A DNA stretch of 64,000 bases. Origin: Proteus columbae. Lineage in GTDB: Bacteria > Pseudomonadota > Gammaproteobacteria > Enterobacterales > Enterobacteriaceae. The notes under the pieces are model-generated. The model ran no database searches, was not told the DNA's origin, and was given only the letters and a program-made list of their open reading frames with translations. The translations under genes and the position numbers were made by a program. Of this stretch, positions 9,128-18,513 are shown piece after piece. The stretch covers positions 34,575 to 98,574 of the forward strand of contig NZ_NGVR01000026.1 of assembly GCF_002777965.1 (NCBI RefSeq), read 5' to 3'. Within the stretch, counting starts at the first letter, position 1. Every line of letters begins with the position of its first letter.

Positions 9128-9445
9128 TTAGAAAGAAAATGCTTCCCCACTTTGTTCTGTTATTGCTTGTGCTAGCATGGTTAAAAATTCACCGCCACTT
9201 CTATCACAAATCCATTGTTCATCTTTCCAATCAAAGTGATAGCCACCAGAGCGTGTCGCTAACCAAACTTGATGAAATGCTTCCTGGCGATTAATAATAA
9301 TTTTGCTATTATTTTCAAAGGTTAATGTCATTACACCGCCATTGATTTCACAATCAATATCTGCGTCACCTTCATAATTATCAATAGTTTGTTCTATTTC
9401 TGACAAGAGTTCGTCAGCTAATTGGTGAAATTCACTGTCGTTCAT
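9128..9445 (-). CDS. cyaY: Frataxin-like iron-sulphur cluster regulator CyaY
   Basis: CyaY is the bacterial frataxin. It binds iron and the cysteine desulphurase IscS and modulates iron-sulphur cluster assembly. From ATG at 9445 it has 105 residues (E. coli 106), starting MNDSEFH. The acidic first helix ([21 protein letters not shown]) supplies the iron/IscS-binding surface. The core [20 protein letters not shown] is the family signature. Another ATG two codons upstream (9451) is possible; I prefer 9445 because it gives the conserved N-terminus. The gene is convergent with cyaA and divergent from lptM. Confidence 0.96.
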   Translation of the reverse strand: MNDSEFHQLADELLSEIEQTIDNYEGDADIDCEINGGVMTLTFENNSKIIINRQEAFHQVWLATRSGGYHFDWKDEQWICDRSGGEFLTMLAQAITEQSGEAFSF

Positions 9446-9524
9446 CTTCATTTCCTATTTGCTTTTCGAGATCTAACTGCGATTATAGAGGATATTAACC
9501 AAATAAATGACAGGCAGATTTCGA

Positions 9525-9692
9525 ATGAAAACGTATTTACGTTGCACTCTTGCTATAATAACACTGATTTCTCTTTCTGGTTGTGGCTTGAAAGGCCCTC
9601 TTTATTTCCCTCCTGAAGATACTCAGGCAAAAATGACACAGTCATCCCAGCCAACCCAGCAAGTTGAGAGCGCCTCAACTCAGACCAATTAG
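9525..9692 (+). CDS. lptM: Small outer-membrane lipoprotein LptM (YifL)
   Basis: The 55-residue precursor has a signal peptide ending in the lipobox LSGC, then [10 protein letters not shown], the invariant motif of the family, and a disordered Gln/Thr/Ser-rich tail. In E. coli, LptM (YifL) joins the LptD-LptE translocon and promotes its oxidative maturation, so it supports LPS export. An upstream in-frame ATG at 9507 would add six residues; 9525 gives the usual MK start. It lies 41 bases before dapF, as in E. coli. Confidence 0.93.
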   Translation: MKTYLRCTLAIITLISLSGCGLKGPLYFPPEDTQAKMTQSSQPTQQVESASTQTN

Positions 9693-9733
9693 TCAATCTT
9701 AGAAACGGTAATTTCGTTTCAGGCAGGGGCAAG

Positions 9734-10558
9734 ATGCAATTTTCAAAAATGCATGGTCTTGGCAACGACTTTATGGTGGTCGATGCTGTGACTCAAAATG
9801 TTTATTTTTCACCAGAATTAATATGTCGATTAGCGAATCGCCATACTGGTGTTGGATTTGATCAATTATTAGTGGTTGAAGCACCTTATGATCCTGAGCT
9901 CGATTTCCATTATCGCATTTTTAATGCTGATGGAAGTGAGGTTGCACAGTGTGGTAATGGTGCCCGTTGCTTTGCCCGATTTGTGAGATTAAAAGGTCTT
10001 ACAAACAAAAGAGAGATAAAAGTCAGTACGCAGTCTGGCAGAATGACCTTACATGTTATGGACAATGACGACGTGTGCGTCAATATGGGCGAACCTGAAT
10101 TTGAACCTCAAAAAGTCCCTTTCCGTGCACAAAAGGCAGAAAAGACCTATATTATCAGGGCAATGGAACGCACTGTATTATGTGGTGTAGTTTCAATGGG
10201 AAATCCTCATTGCGTGATTCAGGTTGAAGACATTAAAACAGCAGAAGTTGAGTTGTTAGGGCCTGTGTTAGAGCAACATGAACGTTTTCCTGAACGTGCT
10301 AATATTGGTTTTATGCAAATCGTAGACAGAAGTAACCTTCATTTGCGGGTATTTGAACGTGGTGCAGGTGAAACAAATGCCTGTGGAAGCGGGGCTTGTG
10401 CAGCTGTGGCAATTGGTATTTCACAAGGTTTATTAGATAAACGAGTGAAAGTCACCTTACCGGGTGGATCGTTGCTAATTGAATGGAAAGGAGAGGGTAA
10501 CTCTCTTTATATGACTGGGCCTGCGACACATATTTATGATGGGATCATTCAGCTATAA
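9734..10558 (+). CDS. dapF: Diaminopimelate epimerase
   Basis: DapF converts LL-diaminopimelate to the meso form, which feeds lysine synthesis and peptidoglycan cross-linking. The protein is 274 residues, as in E. coli. The two catalytic cysteines are Cys73 in AQCGNGARC and Cys217 in NACGSGAC, in the usual pseudo-symmetric domains. A GGGGCAAG ribosome-binding site precedes ATG. It starts the dapF-yigA-xerC-yigB cluster. Confidence 0.98.
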   Translation: MQFSKMHGLGNDFMVVDAVTQNVYFSPELICRLANRHTGVGFDQLLVVEAPYDPELDFHYRIFNADGSEVAQCGNGARCFARFVRLKGLTNKREIKVSTQSGRMTLHVMDNDDVCVNMGEPEFEPQKVPFRAQKAEKTYIIRAMERTVLCGVVSMGNPHCVIQVEDIKTAEVELLGPVLEQHERFPERANIGFMQIVDRSNLHLRVFERGAGETNACGSGACAAVAIGISQGLLDKRVKVTLPGGSLLIEWKGEGNSLYMTGPATHIYDGIIQL

Positions 10559-10583
10559 TATTATTTTTTGAGAGGCTAACTGT

Positions 10584-11294
10584 ATGACGGATAAAAATGA
10601 GCAGTTCTGTTGCCCTGAAACCAACGAACTTAATGATCAACAAGTGATCCGTTACCTCAGGGAACATCCTGGTTTTTTTATCCGTAATGCAAGCTATATT
10701 GGGCAAATGCAAGTTCCTCATCCCGTCAGAGGAACCGTTTCTTTAGTCGAATGGATAATGTCACGTCAACGTAACCGCATCCATTATCTTGAAGAAGATA
10801 TGCGTTTGTTGATAGAACAAGCCTCTGAAAATGAAGCACTGTTTAGCCAACTCTTATTATTAATTTCTGAACTATCCAACAGTGCTTCTCTTCACGAAAT
10901 GCTAGAACGTTTAAACCTTTGGGCTAAAGGATTAGGGCTTTATTCAGTTCAATTACGCCTATTTACCGATCGCTGGCAATTACAGCCACCTTTAGATGCA
11001 CAAGATCTTCCATTATCTCGTCAAGCATTTGAACATTTTCGCATTCAACGTATGGGCGATGATAATCACTATTTAGGTACATTAAATGGGCAAGAGATAA
11101 TGCTATTGATGCCTAATGTGCGACGCTCTGGTTCCGTTGCGCTTTCATTGTTAGGGCATTATGGCGATTTGGGTGTGATTATTTTTAATAGCCGAGATAA
11201 CCAACATTTTCAGGAAGGGATGGGAACAGTAATGCTGGATAAGCTCGCCCATATTTTACCAGAATTATTACTTCGTTGGATTGCAAGGCAATGA
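10584..11294 (+). CDS. yigA: YigA, DUF484 family protein
   Basis: The 236-residue cytoplasmic protein begins with a helical region containing [12 protein letters not shown] and [12 protein letters not shown], followed by a GAF-like alpha/beta region. This is the DUF484 family layout. The family lies between dapF and xerC in many gammaproteobacteria; no biochemical activity is established. The stop codon overlaps the xerC start (ATGA), so the two are probably translationally coupled. A link to XerC or chromosome dimer resolution would be an inference from position alone. Confidence 0.92.
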   Translation: MTDKNEQFCCPETNELNDQQVIRYLREHPGFFIRNASYIGQMQVPHPVRGTVSLVEWIMSRQRNRIHYLEEDMRLLIEQASENEALFSQLLLLISELSNSASLHEMLERLNLWAKGLGLYSVQLRLFTDRWQLQPPLDAQDLPLSRQAFEHFRIQRMGDDNHYLGTLNGQEIMLLMPNVRRSGSVALSLLGHYGDLGVIIFNSRDNQHFQEGMGTVMLDKLAHILPELLLRWIARQ

Positions 11295-12214
11295 ATCAAC
11301 CAATAGATATTCCAGAAACACTCTCTACCACTATTGAACAATTCCTGCGTTATATCCAAGTTGAACGCCGATTAAGCCCTGTCACAGTAGAAAATTATTA
11401 TCGCCAACTGACTGCATTAGCGCAAATGATGGTGGCGATGAACATCACACAATGGATATCACTTGAAAGCCAACATGTACGCATGTTATTAGCGAAAAGT
11501 CATCGTAGTGGGTTACAACCGACTAGCCTTGCTTTGCGCTTTTCGGCGTTACGTAGCTTTCTTGATTGGCAAGTGGCACAAGGAATGTTAGACGTTAATC
11601 CAGCAAAAGGCATTCGCACACCTAAATCTGGTCGTCACCTTCCTAAAAATATGGATGTCGATGAAGTTAGCCAATTAATGAATATCGACTTAAAAGATCC
11701 TCTTTCTGTTAGAGATAGAACCATGCTGGAAGTGATGTATGGTGCAGGATTACGTCTGTCAGAACTGGCTAACTTAAACATTAGCGATATCGACATGAAT
11801 GAAGGTGAAGTTCGTGTTTTAGGTAAAGGAAGTAAAGAACGAAAAGTCCCGTTGGGAAGAAAAGCGCTAGAGTGGTTACAAAATTGGTTTCCGATGCGAG
11901 AGCTCTATGCACCTGAGGATAAAGCTGTCTTTATCTCAACCCAAAGCGGCAAGCGTTTATCTGTGCGCAGTGTACAAAAACGATTTGAACTTTGGGGTAT
12001 TAAACAAGGACTAAGTAGCCATGTGAATCCTCATAAATTACGCCACTCGTTTGCCACACATTTATTAGAATCTAGTGGTGATTTACGTGCTGTACAAGAG
12101 TTATTAGGGCACGCTAATTTATCGACCACACAAGTTTATACCCACTTAGATTTTCAGCATTTAGCGAAAGTCTATGATGCTGCTCATCCGAGAGCTAAGA
12201 GAGAAAAATCATAA
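11291..12214 (+). CDS. xerC: Tyrosine recombinase XerC
   Basis: XerC acts with XerD at dif sites, under FtsK control, to resolve chromosome dimers. From ATG at 11291 it has 307 residues, with an N-terminal core-binding SAM-like domain (about 10-105) and a C-terminal catalytic domain. The active-site set is complete: Arg155, Lys179, His248, Arg251, His274 and Tyr283 ([10 protein letters not shown]). A start at 11276 would add five residues; 11291 is preferred because it forms the ATGA overlap with yigA. The N-terminus is a few residues longer than in E. coli (298 aa). Confidence 0.97.
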   Translation: MNQPIDIPETLSTTIEQFLRYIQVERRLSPVTVENYYRQLTALAQMMVAMNITQWISLESQHVRMLLAKSHRSGLQPTSLALRFSALRSFLDWQVAQGMLDVNPAKGIRTPKSGRHLPKNMDVDEVSQLMNIDLKDPLSVRDRTMLEVMYGAGLRLSELANLNISDIDMNEGEVRVLGKGSKERKVPLGRKALEWLQNWFPMRELYAPEDKAVFISTQSGKRLSVRSVQKRFELWGIKQGLSSHVNPHKLRHSFATHLLESSGDLRAVQELLGHANLSTTQVYTHLDFQHLAKVYDAAHPRAKREKS

Positions 12215-12930
12215 TGCGCTTTTATAGAACTCTGACGCCAATTGCAGCGATGACTTTTGATTTAGATGACACGCTGTATGACAATGTGCCAGTGATGGAT
12301 AAAACAGAAAAAGAGACGCTGGATTTTATTCGTCAATATGATCTACGTTTTAATCATTTCACAGAAAAAGATGTGAATGCCTATAAAAAACCACTTCTAG
12401 AAAATAATCCTGATATTTTTCATGATATTACGCAATGGCGTTGGCTTGCGGCTAGAAATATGTTGTTAGATTACGGTTATAGTGAAGCTAAAGCACAGCA
12501 AGGTGCTGATGAAATTATGGCGCACTTCGCTTATTGGCGTAGCCACATTAATGTGCCTAAAAATACCCATCAAGTTCTCACCGAATTGGCACAAAAAATC
12601 CCATTAATTGCGATCACAAATGGTAATGCAAACCCATTAAGTTGTGGTTTAGGGCAGTATTTTTCACATATTTTAAAAGCGGGCCCCGATGGTCGCTCTA
12701 AGCCTTATCCTGATATGTTTGATAAAGCCTCCTCACTGTTAAATCTTCCACATGAGAAAATCCTACATGTGGGTGATCACCTTGTAACAGATGTTGAAGG
12801 TGCCGTTAATAGTGGATTACAGGCGTGCTGGATTAACCTTGATAACCGTAGTTTGTTTGAAGAAGGTGAAACCAGAGTCATGCCACATATTGAAATTACA
12901 GACTTAAGCAAACTGATAGAATTGGTTTAA
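12214..12930 (+). CDS. yigB: HAD-family phosphatase YigB (FMN phosphatase)
   Basis: The 238-residue protein has haloacid dehalogenase motif I (FDLDDTLYDN), motif II (ITNGN), a conserved lysine in KPYPDMF, and motif III (HVGDHLVTDVEGA). E. coli YigB dephosphorylates FMN and other small phosphates, contributing to riboflavin release. The start codon overlaps the last base of the xerC stop (TAATG). Assignment is firm at family level, and the FMN preference is inferred from the E. coli orthologue. Confidence 0.94.
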   Translation: MRFYRTLTPIAAMTFDLDDTLYDNVPVMDKTEKETLDFIRQYDLRFNHFTEKDVNAYKKPLLENNPDIFHDITQWRWLAARNMLLDYGYSEAKAQQGADEIMAHFAYWRSHINVPKNTHQVLTELAQKIPLIAITNGNANPLSCGLGQYFSHILKAGPDGRSKPYPDMFDKASSLLNLPHEKILHVGDHLVTDVEGAVNSGLQACWINLDNRSLFEEGETRVMPHIEITDLSKLIELV

Positions 12931-13030
12931 TGTGATATTCGGTAAGAATGACACAGATTAACGAGGCTAAAAAAGGCTTTATTTTGCATAGCGTGTAAAT
13001 TCCTGTTAGTTTGTTACTTACTCTCTATTT

Positions 13031-13046
13031 CTGTATATATCCACAG
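13031..13046 (+). promoter_or_regulatory. LexA (SOS) box of uvrD
   Basis: CTGTATATATCCACAG fits the LexA consensus CTG-N10-CAG with an AT-rich core. It lies 29 bases before the uvrD start codon, in the same place as the SOS box at E. coli uvrD. DNA damage should therefore induce the helicase. Confidence 0.9.
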
Positions 13047-13074
13047 TATTTTCTTCACTAAATGATTGGTAATT

Positions 13075-15231
13075 ATGGACGTCTCATATCTGCTAGAAGG
13101 CCTTAACGATAAACAGCGCGAAGCTGTAGCCGCACCTCGTATTAATATGCTGGTGTTAGCTGGCGCAGGCAGTGGTAAAACACGGGTACTGGTACATCGT
13201 ATCGCTTGGTTATTATCTGTTGAACAAGCTTCACCTTTTTCGATTATGGCTGTGACGTTTACCAATAAAGCTGCTGCCGAGATGCGCCATCGTATTGAAG
13301 ACTTAATTGGTACAAGCCAAGGCGGTATGTGGATTGGTACTTTCCATAGCCTTGCTCATCGTTTATTACGCGCACATTATCTTGATGCAAATTTGCCACA
13401 AGACTTCCAAATTATTGACAGTGATGATCAATATCGCCTTATTCGCCGTATTGTTAAGTCAATGGATCTTGATGATAAACAATGGCCTGCACGCCAAGGT
13501 ATGTGGTATATCAACGGTAAAAAAGATGAAGGTTTACGACCACAACATATTCAAACTTATGGTAATCCTGTTGAAACAACCTGGTTGAAAGTGTATCAGG
13601 CATATCAAGAAGCTTGTGATCGCGCGGGGCTGGTGGACTTTGCTGAGCTTTTATTACGTGCTCACGAACTCTGGCTTAATAAACCTCAAATTTTAGAGCA
13701 TTACCAAAATCGCTTTACCAATATCTTGGTTGATGAATTCCAAGATACTAACCGTATTCAATATGCATGGATAAGAATGTTGGCGGGTCAAACGGGTAAA
13801 GTGATGATTGTAGGTGATGACGATCAATCTATTTATGGCTGGCGTGGTGCACAAGTTGAGAATATTCAAAATTTCTTAAATGAATTTCCTGGCGCAGAAA
13901 CTATTCGTTTAGAGCAAAATTATCGTTCTACTAGTAATATTCTAAAAGCAGCGAATGCGTTAATAGCAAATAATAGTGACAGATTAGGCAAAAACCTGTG
14001 GACTGAAGGTGCAGAAGGTGAGCCTATTTCGCTGTATTGTGCTTTTAATGATCTGGATGAAGCGCGTTATGTCGTAGGTCGAATTAAGCGCTGGCAAGAA
14101 GAAGGTGGTGCGTTAACAGAGTGTGCCATTCTTTATCGTAGCAATGCTCAATCTCGTATAATGGAAGAGGCATTATTACAAGCTGCGATGCCATATCGTA
14201 TCTATGGCGGTCAGCGTTTCTTCGAGCGCCAAGAGATCAAAGATGCACTCTCTTATATGAGATTAACGGCTAATCGCCATGATGATGCTTCTTTTGAACG
14301 AGTTGTGAATACACCAACACGGGGTATTGGTGATAGAACATTAGATATTGTTCGCCAAGTCGCAAGAGATAACCAAATTACCTTATGGGAAAGTGCATTG
14401 CAGGTTATCGAACATAAAATGCTAGCAGGACGTGCAACTGCTGCAATTCAACGATTCCTAGAACTGATTGAAACCCTCGCTTCTGAAACGGCAGATATGC
14501 CATTACATGTGCAAACAGACCGAATTATTCGTGATTCAGGTTTAAAAGCGATGTATGAGCAAGAAAAAGGTGAAAAAGCACAAGCTCGTATTGAAAACTT
14601 AGAAGAGCTGGTCACAGCAACTCGTCAATTTAGTTATCAAGATGAAGACGAAGATTTAATGCCACTGCAAGCGTTTCTTTCACACGCTGCATTAGAGTCA
14701 GGCGAAAGCCAAGCTGATGCATATCAAGATGCCGTGCAGTTAATGACACTTCACTCGGCTAAAGGGCTCGAATTTTCACAAGTCTTTATTGTGGGTGTTG
14801 AAGAAGGCATGTTTCCAAGTCAAATGTCACTAGATGAAGGTGGACGTTTGGAAGAAGAGCGTCGTTTGGCTTATGTTGGAGTCACGCGAGCAATGAAAAA
14901 GTTAACACTCACTTACGCTGAAAATCGTCGTTTATATGGAAAAGAAGTAAGCCATCGTCCTTCTCGTTTTATTGGTGAGTTACCTAAAGAGTGTGTTGAA
15001 GAAGTCCGTTTACGCGCAACAGTTTCACGCCCTGTTAATCACAGCCGTTTAGGAACGCCGATAATCAGCAATGATACGGGTTATTCGCTTGGACAACGTG
15101 TGAAGCATCCCAAATTTGGCGATGGCACCATTATCAATATTGAAGGTAGCGGCGAACATTGCCGATTACAAATCGCTTTTAATGGTGAAGGTATTAAATG
15201 GCTGGTGGCAGCATTTGCTCGACTAGAATAA
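13075..15231 (+). CDS. uvrD: DNA helicase II UvrD
   Basis: UvrD is the 3'-5' superfamily 1 helicase that removes excised strands in nucleotide excision repair and unwinds nicked DNA in mismatch repair. From ATG at 13075 it is 718 residues (E. coli 720). Visible motifs include Walker A GAGSGKT (30-36), VDEFQDTN, GDDDQSIYGWRGA, LEQNYRST and VTRAMKKLTLTYA. The C-terminus carries the GQRVKHPKFGDGTI segment of the UvrD tudor-like domain, which contacts UvrB and RNA polymerase. An alternative in-frame start at 13066 adds three residues not seen in E. coli. Confidence 0.98.
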   Translation: MDVSYLLEGLNDKQREAVAAPRINMLVLAGAGSGKTRVLVHRIAWLLSVEQASPFSIMAVTFTNKAAAEMRHRIEDLIGTSQGGMWIGTFHSLAHRLLRAHYLDANLPQDFQIIDSDDQYRLIRRIVKSMDLDDKQWPARQGMWYINGKKDEGLRPQHIQTYGNPVETTWLKVYQAYQEACDRAGLVDFAELLLRAHELWLNKPQILEHYQNRFTNILVDEFQDTNRIQYAWIRMLAGQTGKVMIVGDDDQSIYGWRGAQVENIQNFLNEFPGAETIRLEQNYRSTSNILKAANALIANNSDRLGKNLWTEGAEGEPISLYCAFNDLDEARYVVGRIKRWQEEGGALTECAILYRSNAQSRIMEEALLQAAMPYRIYGGQRFFERQEIKDALSYMRLTANRHDDASFERVVNTPTRGIGDRTLDIVRQVARDNQITLWESALQVIEHKMLAGRATAAIQRFLELIETLASETADMPLHVQTDRIIRDSGLKAMYEQEKGEKAQARIENLEELVTATRQFSYQDEDEDLMPLQAFLSHAALESGESQADAYQDAVQLMTLHSAKGLEFSQVFIVGVEEGMFPSQMSLDEGGRLEEERRLAYVGVTRAMKKLTLTYAENRRLYGKEVSHRPSRFIGELPKECVEEVRLRATVSRPVNHSRLGTPIISNDTGYSLGQRVKHPKFGDGTIINIEGSGEHCRLQIAFNGEGIKWLVAAFARLE

Positions 15232-15269
15232 TCTTCGATTAGAGTGAATTAGCATTACCGCAATATAAA

Positions 15270-15312
15270 AAACACCCTTACTTACTTGATAGATAAGCTG
15301 GGGTGTTTTTTT
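15270..15312 (+). terminator. Terminator of uvrD
   Basis: AACACCC and GGGTGTT pair across a loop that contains further pairing, CTTA with TAAG, and are followed by seven T. It lies 39 bases after the uvrD stop codon. Confidence 0.8.
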
Positions 15313-15376
15313 AAGGAAAGTTCAAATTGGTTACTTAATAATCTCGTTATCTATTTTTACTTAACGGGATTAATTG

Positions 15377-15772
15377 ATGAAACTCTCTAGCGTATTTTTT
15401 CATACCTACTCTTTTGTCACACCTTGCACGCGAACTTCTTCTGTCTCTTTTTCTGATAATGAATTATCGGTCGAAAATACTGAGGAAATCCTGTGTGATA
15501 CTTATCATCCTAGCGAACCTATCAATACATTTGAAGAAGATTTGTATTGTAAGTTATTGAGACACCAGCGTGATTTTGTTCCTCGTATCAATCTCTATTA
15601 CAGTGTCGTGACTAACCATATTCAATTGATTAATAATGCAATATCAACGCTATTTAGGCGCTCACATCGCTATGTAAAGGAGATATCAAAGAGTGCGCAT
15701 TCATTAAAGAAGAATAAAAAGAAAAAACTCTCTTCCGCTTTTACACAAATCAGTAATTTAGCGGAAGAGTGA
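15377..15772 (+). CDS. Hypothetical protein in the corA position
   Basis: A 131-residue protein I do not recognise. The N-terminal 35 residues are Ser/Thr-rich without a clear signal peptide. The middle has an acidic stretch (FEEDLYCKLL) and an amphipathic region, and the C-terminus is strongly basic (KKNKKKKL). There is no membrane segment and no catalytic motif. ATG at 15377 is preferred over TTG at 15374; the ribosome-binding site is weak. In E. coli, corA and yigF occupy the uvrD-rarD interval; neither is present here, and nothing in this protein resembles CorA. It is probably a lineage-specific gene, with coding status moderately supported. Confidence 0.6.
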   Translation: MKLSSVFFHTYSFVTPCTRTSSVSFSDNELSVENTEEILCDTYHPSEPINTFEEDLYCKLLRHQRDFVPRINLYYSVVTNHIQLINNAISTLFRRSHRYVKEISKSAHSLKKNKKKKLSSAFTQISNLAEE

Positions 15773-15783
15773 GTCTTAGAGAT

Positions 15784-16677
15784 CTAGCTACGTCTTAAAC
15801 GGCGTTGTGTATAAAGAGCATCAAGCGTAAAGAGGATCAGTGCAACCCAAATAAAGCCGAAGGTGACTAGTCGTTCTGCATCAATTTTTTCGCCATATAC
15901 CATTGTGGCAAGAATAAACATCAAAGTTGGGCCAATATATTGGAAAAAGCCCAAGGTTGATAAACGCAGATGATGTGCAGCCTCTGTAAAGAGCAGTAGT
16001 GGTACTGTTGTAATAATACCGGCTGCAATTAACAAGGTATTTAATGACCAACTATTTTCAAGCATATTGCTAGTCGGTGAATGGGTAAAAAATAAGATAT
16101 AAACTAATGCGATAGGGAATAGCCATAATGTTTCTACCAGCATGCCTGTTTGTGCATCGACACCCAATTTTTTACGCAGTAAGCCATAAAGGCCAAAAGT
16201 CACGGCGAGGCTTAATCCAATCACGGGTACGGAACCAAAGTGCCAAAGTTGAATAAACACACCAGTAAATGCTAAACCTACTGCTACCCATTGCATACGG
16301 CGAAAGCGTTCACTCAAGAAAAGCATGCCAAACAGTACATTAACTAGAGGGTTAATAAAGTAACCAAGGCTGGCTTCTAGCATATAGCCGTGGTTAACCG
16401 CCCATATATAGGTAAGCCAGTTAGTTGCGATAATGACGGCAGTCAGTGCTAAAAGAAGAATTTTTTTAGGTTGACGTATTAATTGGCGCAAATAAGACCA
16501 ATGACGACTGATAGTCATTAAAATCAACATAAAAAAGAACGACCATAAAATACGGTGCGTTAAGATCTCTTCTGCGGGCACTTCTTGAATGCTTTTAAAA
16601 TAGACAGGGGCAATACCCCAGATCAAATAGGCGCCTAAGGCACATAAAACGCCTTTCATCGTGTTTTTCTGGCTCAT
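15784..16677 (-). CDS. rarD: RarD, EamA/DMT-family transporter
   Basis: From ATG at 16677 the protein has 297 residues (E. coli 296) and about ten transmembrane helices in two EamA repeats, with AYLIWGIAPVYFK at the start and LGFFQYIGPTLMF near the end. It belongs to the drug/metabolite transporter superfamily; RarD is often annotated as chloramphenicol-sensitive protein, but its natural substrate is unknown. An in-frame start 27 codons upstream exists, but the extension is not conserved. It is downstream of, and co-oriented with, yigI. Confidence 0.94.
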   Translation of the reverse strand: MSQKNTMKGVLCALGAYLIWGIAPVYFKSIQEVPAEEILTHRILWSFFFMLILMTISRHWSYLRQLIRQPKKILLLALTAVIIATNWLTYIWAVNHGYMLEASLGYFINPLVNVLFGMLFLSERFRRMQWVAVGLAFTGVFIQLWHFGSVPVIGLSLAVTFGLYGLLRKKLGVDAQTGMLVETLWLFPIALVYILFFTHSPTSNMLENSWSLNTLLIAAGIITTVPLLLFTEAAHHLRLSTLGFFQYIGPTLMFILATMVYGEKIDAERLVTFGFIWVALILFTLDALYTQRRLRRS

Positions 16678-16822
16678 GCTATCTCTGGAATTGATGGAAA
16701 GGAAAAGTGTGACGGGGTTATCATACCCAATGACGTTATCTAATGTGTCATTAGGCATGTATTTTTACAAGTAATTAATACTAATCTAAGCATTATCGCG
16801 CACAATGAATTCTAACAAAGGC

Positions 16823-17290
16823 TTAACCTACGATATAGGTTGCAGTCCCACTCGCAATATGAACTTGTTTTTCATTATGTAATTCAACACGAGCAACAGA
16901 CACTTTATTGCCACTGCGTAAAATATGGCTACTTGCAGTAAAATATTCTCCCCGTCCCGGTCTTAAATAATCAACGCGTAAGTCGATAGTGCCCATGTTA
17001 GCGAGTTTCTGTTCTAACTGCTCTTGGGATATTGGTGCTAAACGTGTTAATGCATTACCAACACAAACTAACCCCGCACTAACATCAAGTACAGAAGCAA
17101 TTAGCCCACCATGTAAGATACGTTGAGCAATATTACCAACAAGTTTATCCTGATACCGAAACTGAATTTCAGCATAGTCTTGTTCAAAACGAACTAGTTC
17201 TAAGCCGATTAATTGATTAAAGGGCATTTTATAAACAAAAATATGACCAATTAGTGTTTGAGCCTCTTCTAATGTTAACTGTTTTTCCAT
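16823..17290 (-). CDS. yigI: YigI, hotdog-fold acyl-CoA thioesterase
   Basis: The 155-residue protein (from ATG at 17290) matches E. coli YigI in length. It has the PaaI-like hotdog signature around [19 protein letters not shown], with a conserved HGG motif and catalytic-type Asp, and [10 protein letters not shown] further on. YigI family members hydrolyse medium- to long-chain acyl-CoA. Start 17290 is chosen over 17311 because an AGGGG ribosome-binding site stands eight bases upstream. Confidence 0.93.
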   Translation of the reverse strand: MEKQLTLEEAQTLIGHIFVYKMPFNQLIGLELVRFEQDYAEIQFRYQDKLVGNIAQRILHGGLIASVLDVSAGLVCVGNALTRLAPISQEQLEQKLANMGTIDLRVDYLRPGRGEYFTASSHILRSGNKVSVARVELHNEKQVHIASGTATYIVG

Positions 17291-17523
17291 TTTTAGAACC
17301 CCTGATATCACGTCATTAAGTTAATATTATGCTAATAATACATAACAAAATCGTAATTGCACATTCGTGCTATAAATATAATGGTGTAAAAATATACGAG
17401 ATTTAATGGCAATTACGTGTAAAATATGGGCGCTAAAGTGTAATAAAGTACATATATAAGAACTAATTACTAAAGTAAGTACTAACTTCTATATTATTCA
17501 ATAATGAAACAGGATAATTAACT

Positions 17524-18399
17524 ATGCGTTACATCCGTTCTTTACTTGCGGTGGTTTTATTCTATCCAGCCTGGGGATTTGCATCCGAAATACAAGCATC
17601 ATCATCTCCTGCACCGCTTGTTCAGGGCAGTATCATTTCTGGTTTATTACAAGAATACGATTCACCTTTTGTTCTTTATCCTTATGAATCCAATTATATT
17701 ATTTACACTGATACCTCTGATATGAATAAAGAGGCTATTCAAAGTTATGATTGGGGTAATAAGGCTAAAAAAGATGAGGTGAAATTTCAGCTCAGCTTGG
17801 CCTTTCCTTTATGGCGCGGTATTGCGGGTGAAAATTCTGTTTTAGCGGCATCTTATACTCAACGCTCTTGGTGGCAATTAAGCAATAAAAAAGAATCTGC
17901 TCCTTTCCGTGAAACAAACTATGAACCGCAACTTTTTCTCGGTTGGGCAACAGACTATAAATTTGCGGGTTGGACACTTCGTGAAATAGAAACAGGTTTT
18001 AACCACGAATCGAATGGCCGTTCTGATCCCACCTCTCGTAGCTGGAACCGCGCTTATGCACGTTTTATGGCACAAAAAGGTAATTTACAGCTTGATCTAA
18101 AACCTTGGTATCGCTTTAGTGAAAGTGCTCAACGTGATGATAATCCAGAGATTAATCGCTATATGGGTTATTACCGCTTAAAAGCAGGCTATCGGTTAGG
18201 TGAAAGTGTGATCACTGCGACTGGGCGTTATAACTGGAACAGTGGCTATGGAGCGGCTGAATTAGGCTGGAGCTACCCAATTACTAAGCATGTACGCTTT
18301 TATACCCAAGTATTTAGTGGTTATGGTGAATCAATGATTGATTATAACTTTCGTCAGACACGGGTCGGTGTTGGTGTGATGCTTAATGATATGCTGTAA
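17524..18399 (+). CDS. pldA: Outer-membrane phospholipase A (OMPLA)
   Basis: PldA is a 12-stranded outer-membrane beta-barrel that dimerises with calcium and hydrolyses phospholipids that have flipped into the outer leaflet. The 291-residue precursor (E. coli 289) has a signal peptide ending near residue 20 (WGFASE). The catalytic region NHESNGRSDPTSRSWNR carries the conserved His, Ser and Asn in order. The C-terminus ends as a typical barrel strand (TRVGVGVMLNDML). A weak AGGA-type site lies upstream of ATG. Confidence 0.97.
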   Translation: MRYIRSLLAVVLFYPAWGFASEIQASSSPAPLVQGSIISGLLQEYDSPFVLYPYESNYIIYTDTSDMNKEAIQSYDWGNKAKKDEVKFQLSLAFPLWRGIAGENSVLAASYTQRSWWQLSNKKESAPFRETNYEPQLFLGWATDYKFAGWTLREIETGFNHESNGRSDPTSRSWNRAYARFMAQKGNLQLDLKPWYRFSESAQRDDNPEINRYMGYYRLKAGYRLGESVITATGRYNWNSGYGAAELGWSYPITKHVRFYTQVFSGYGESMIDYNFRQTRVGVGVMLNDML

Positions 18400-18437
18400 T
18401 TTTCTCCGTTCTGGGGTAGCATAGCGCTATAAATGAT

Positions 18438-18468
18438 GATGGCACCTTCACATTGGTGCCTTTTCTTT
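18438..18468 (+). terminator. Terminator of pldA
   Basis: GGCACC and GGTGCC form a hairpin around TTCACATT, followed by TTTTCTTTT. It lies 42 bases after the pldA stop and before recQ. Confidence 0.82.
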
Positions 18469-18513
18469 TACTCCTCATCATAGTTTTTATCAGCAGCTTT
18501 TCAGAGGAACGGT

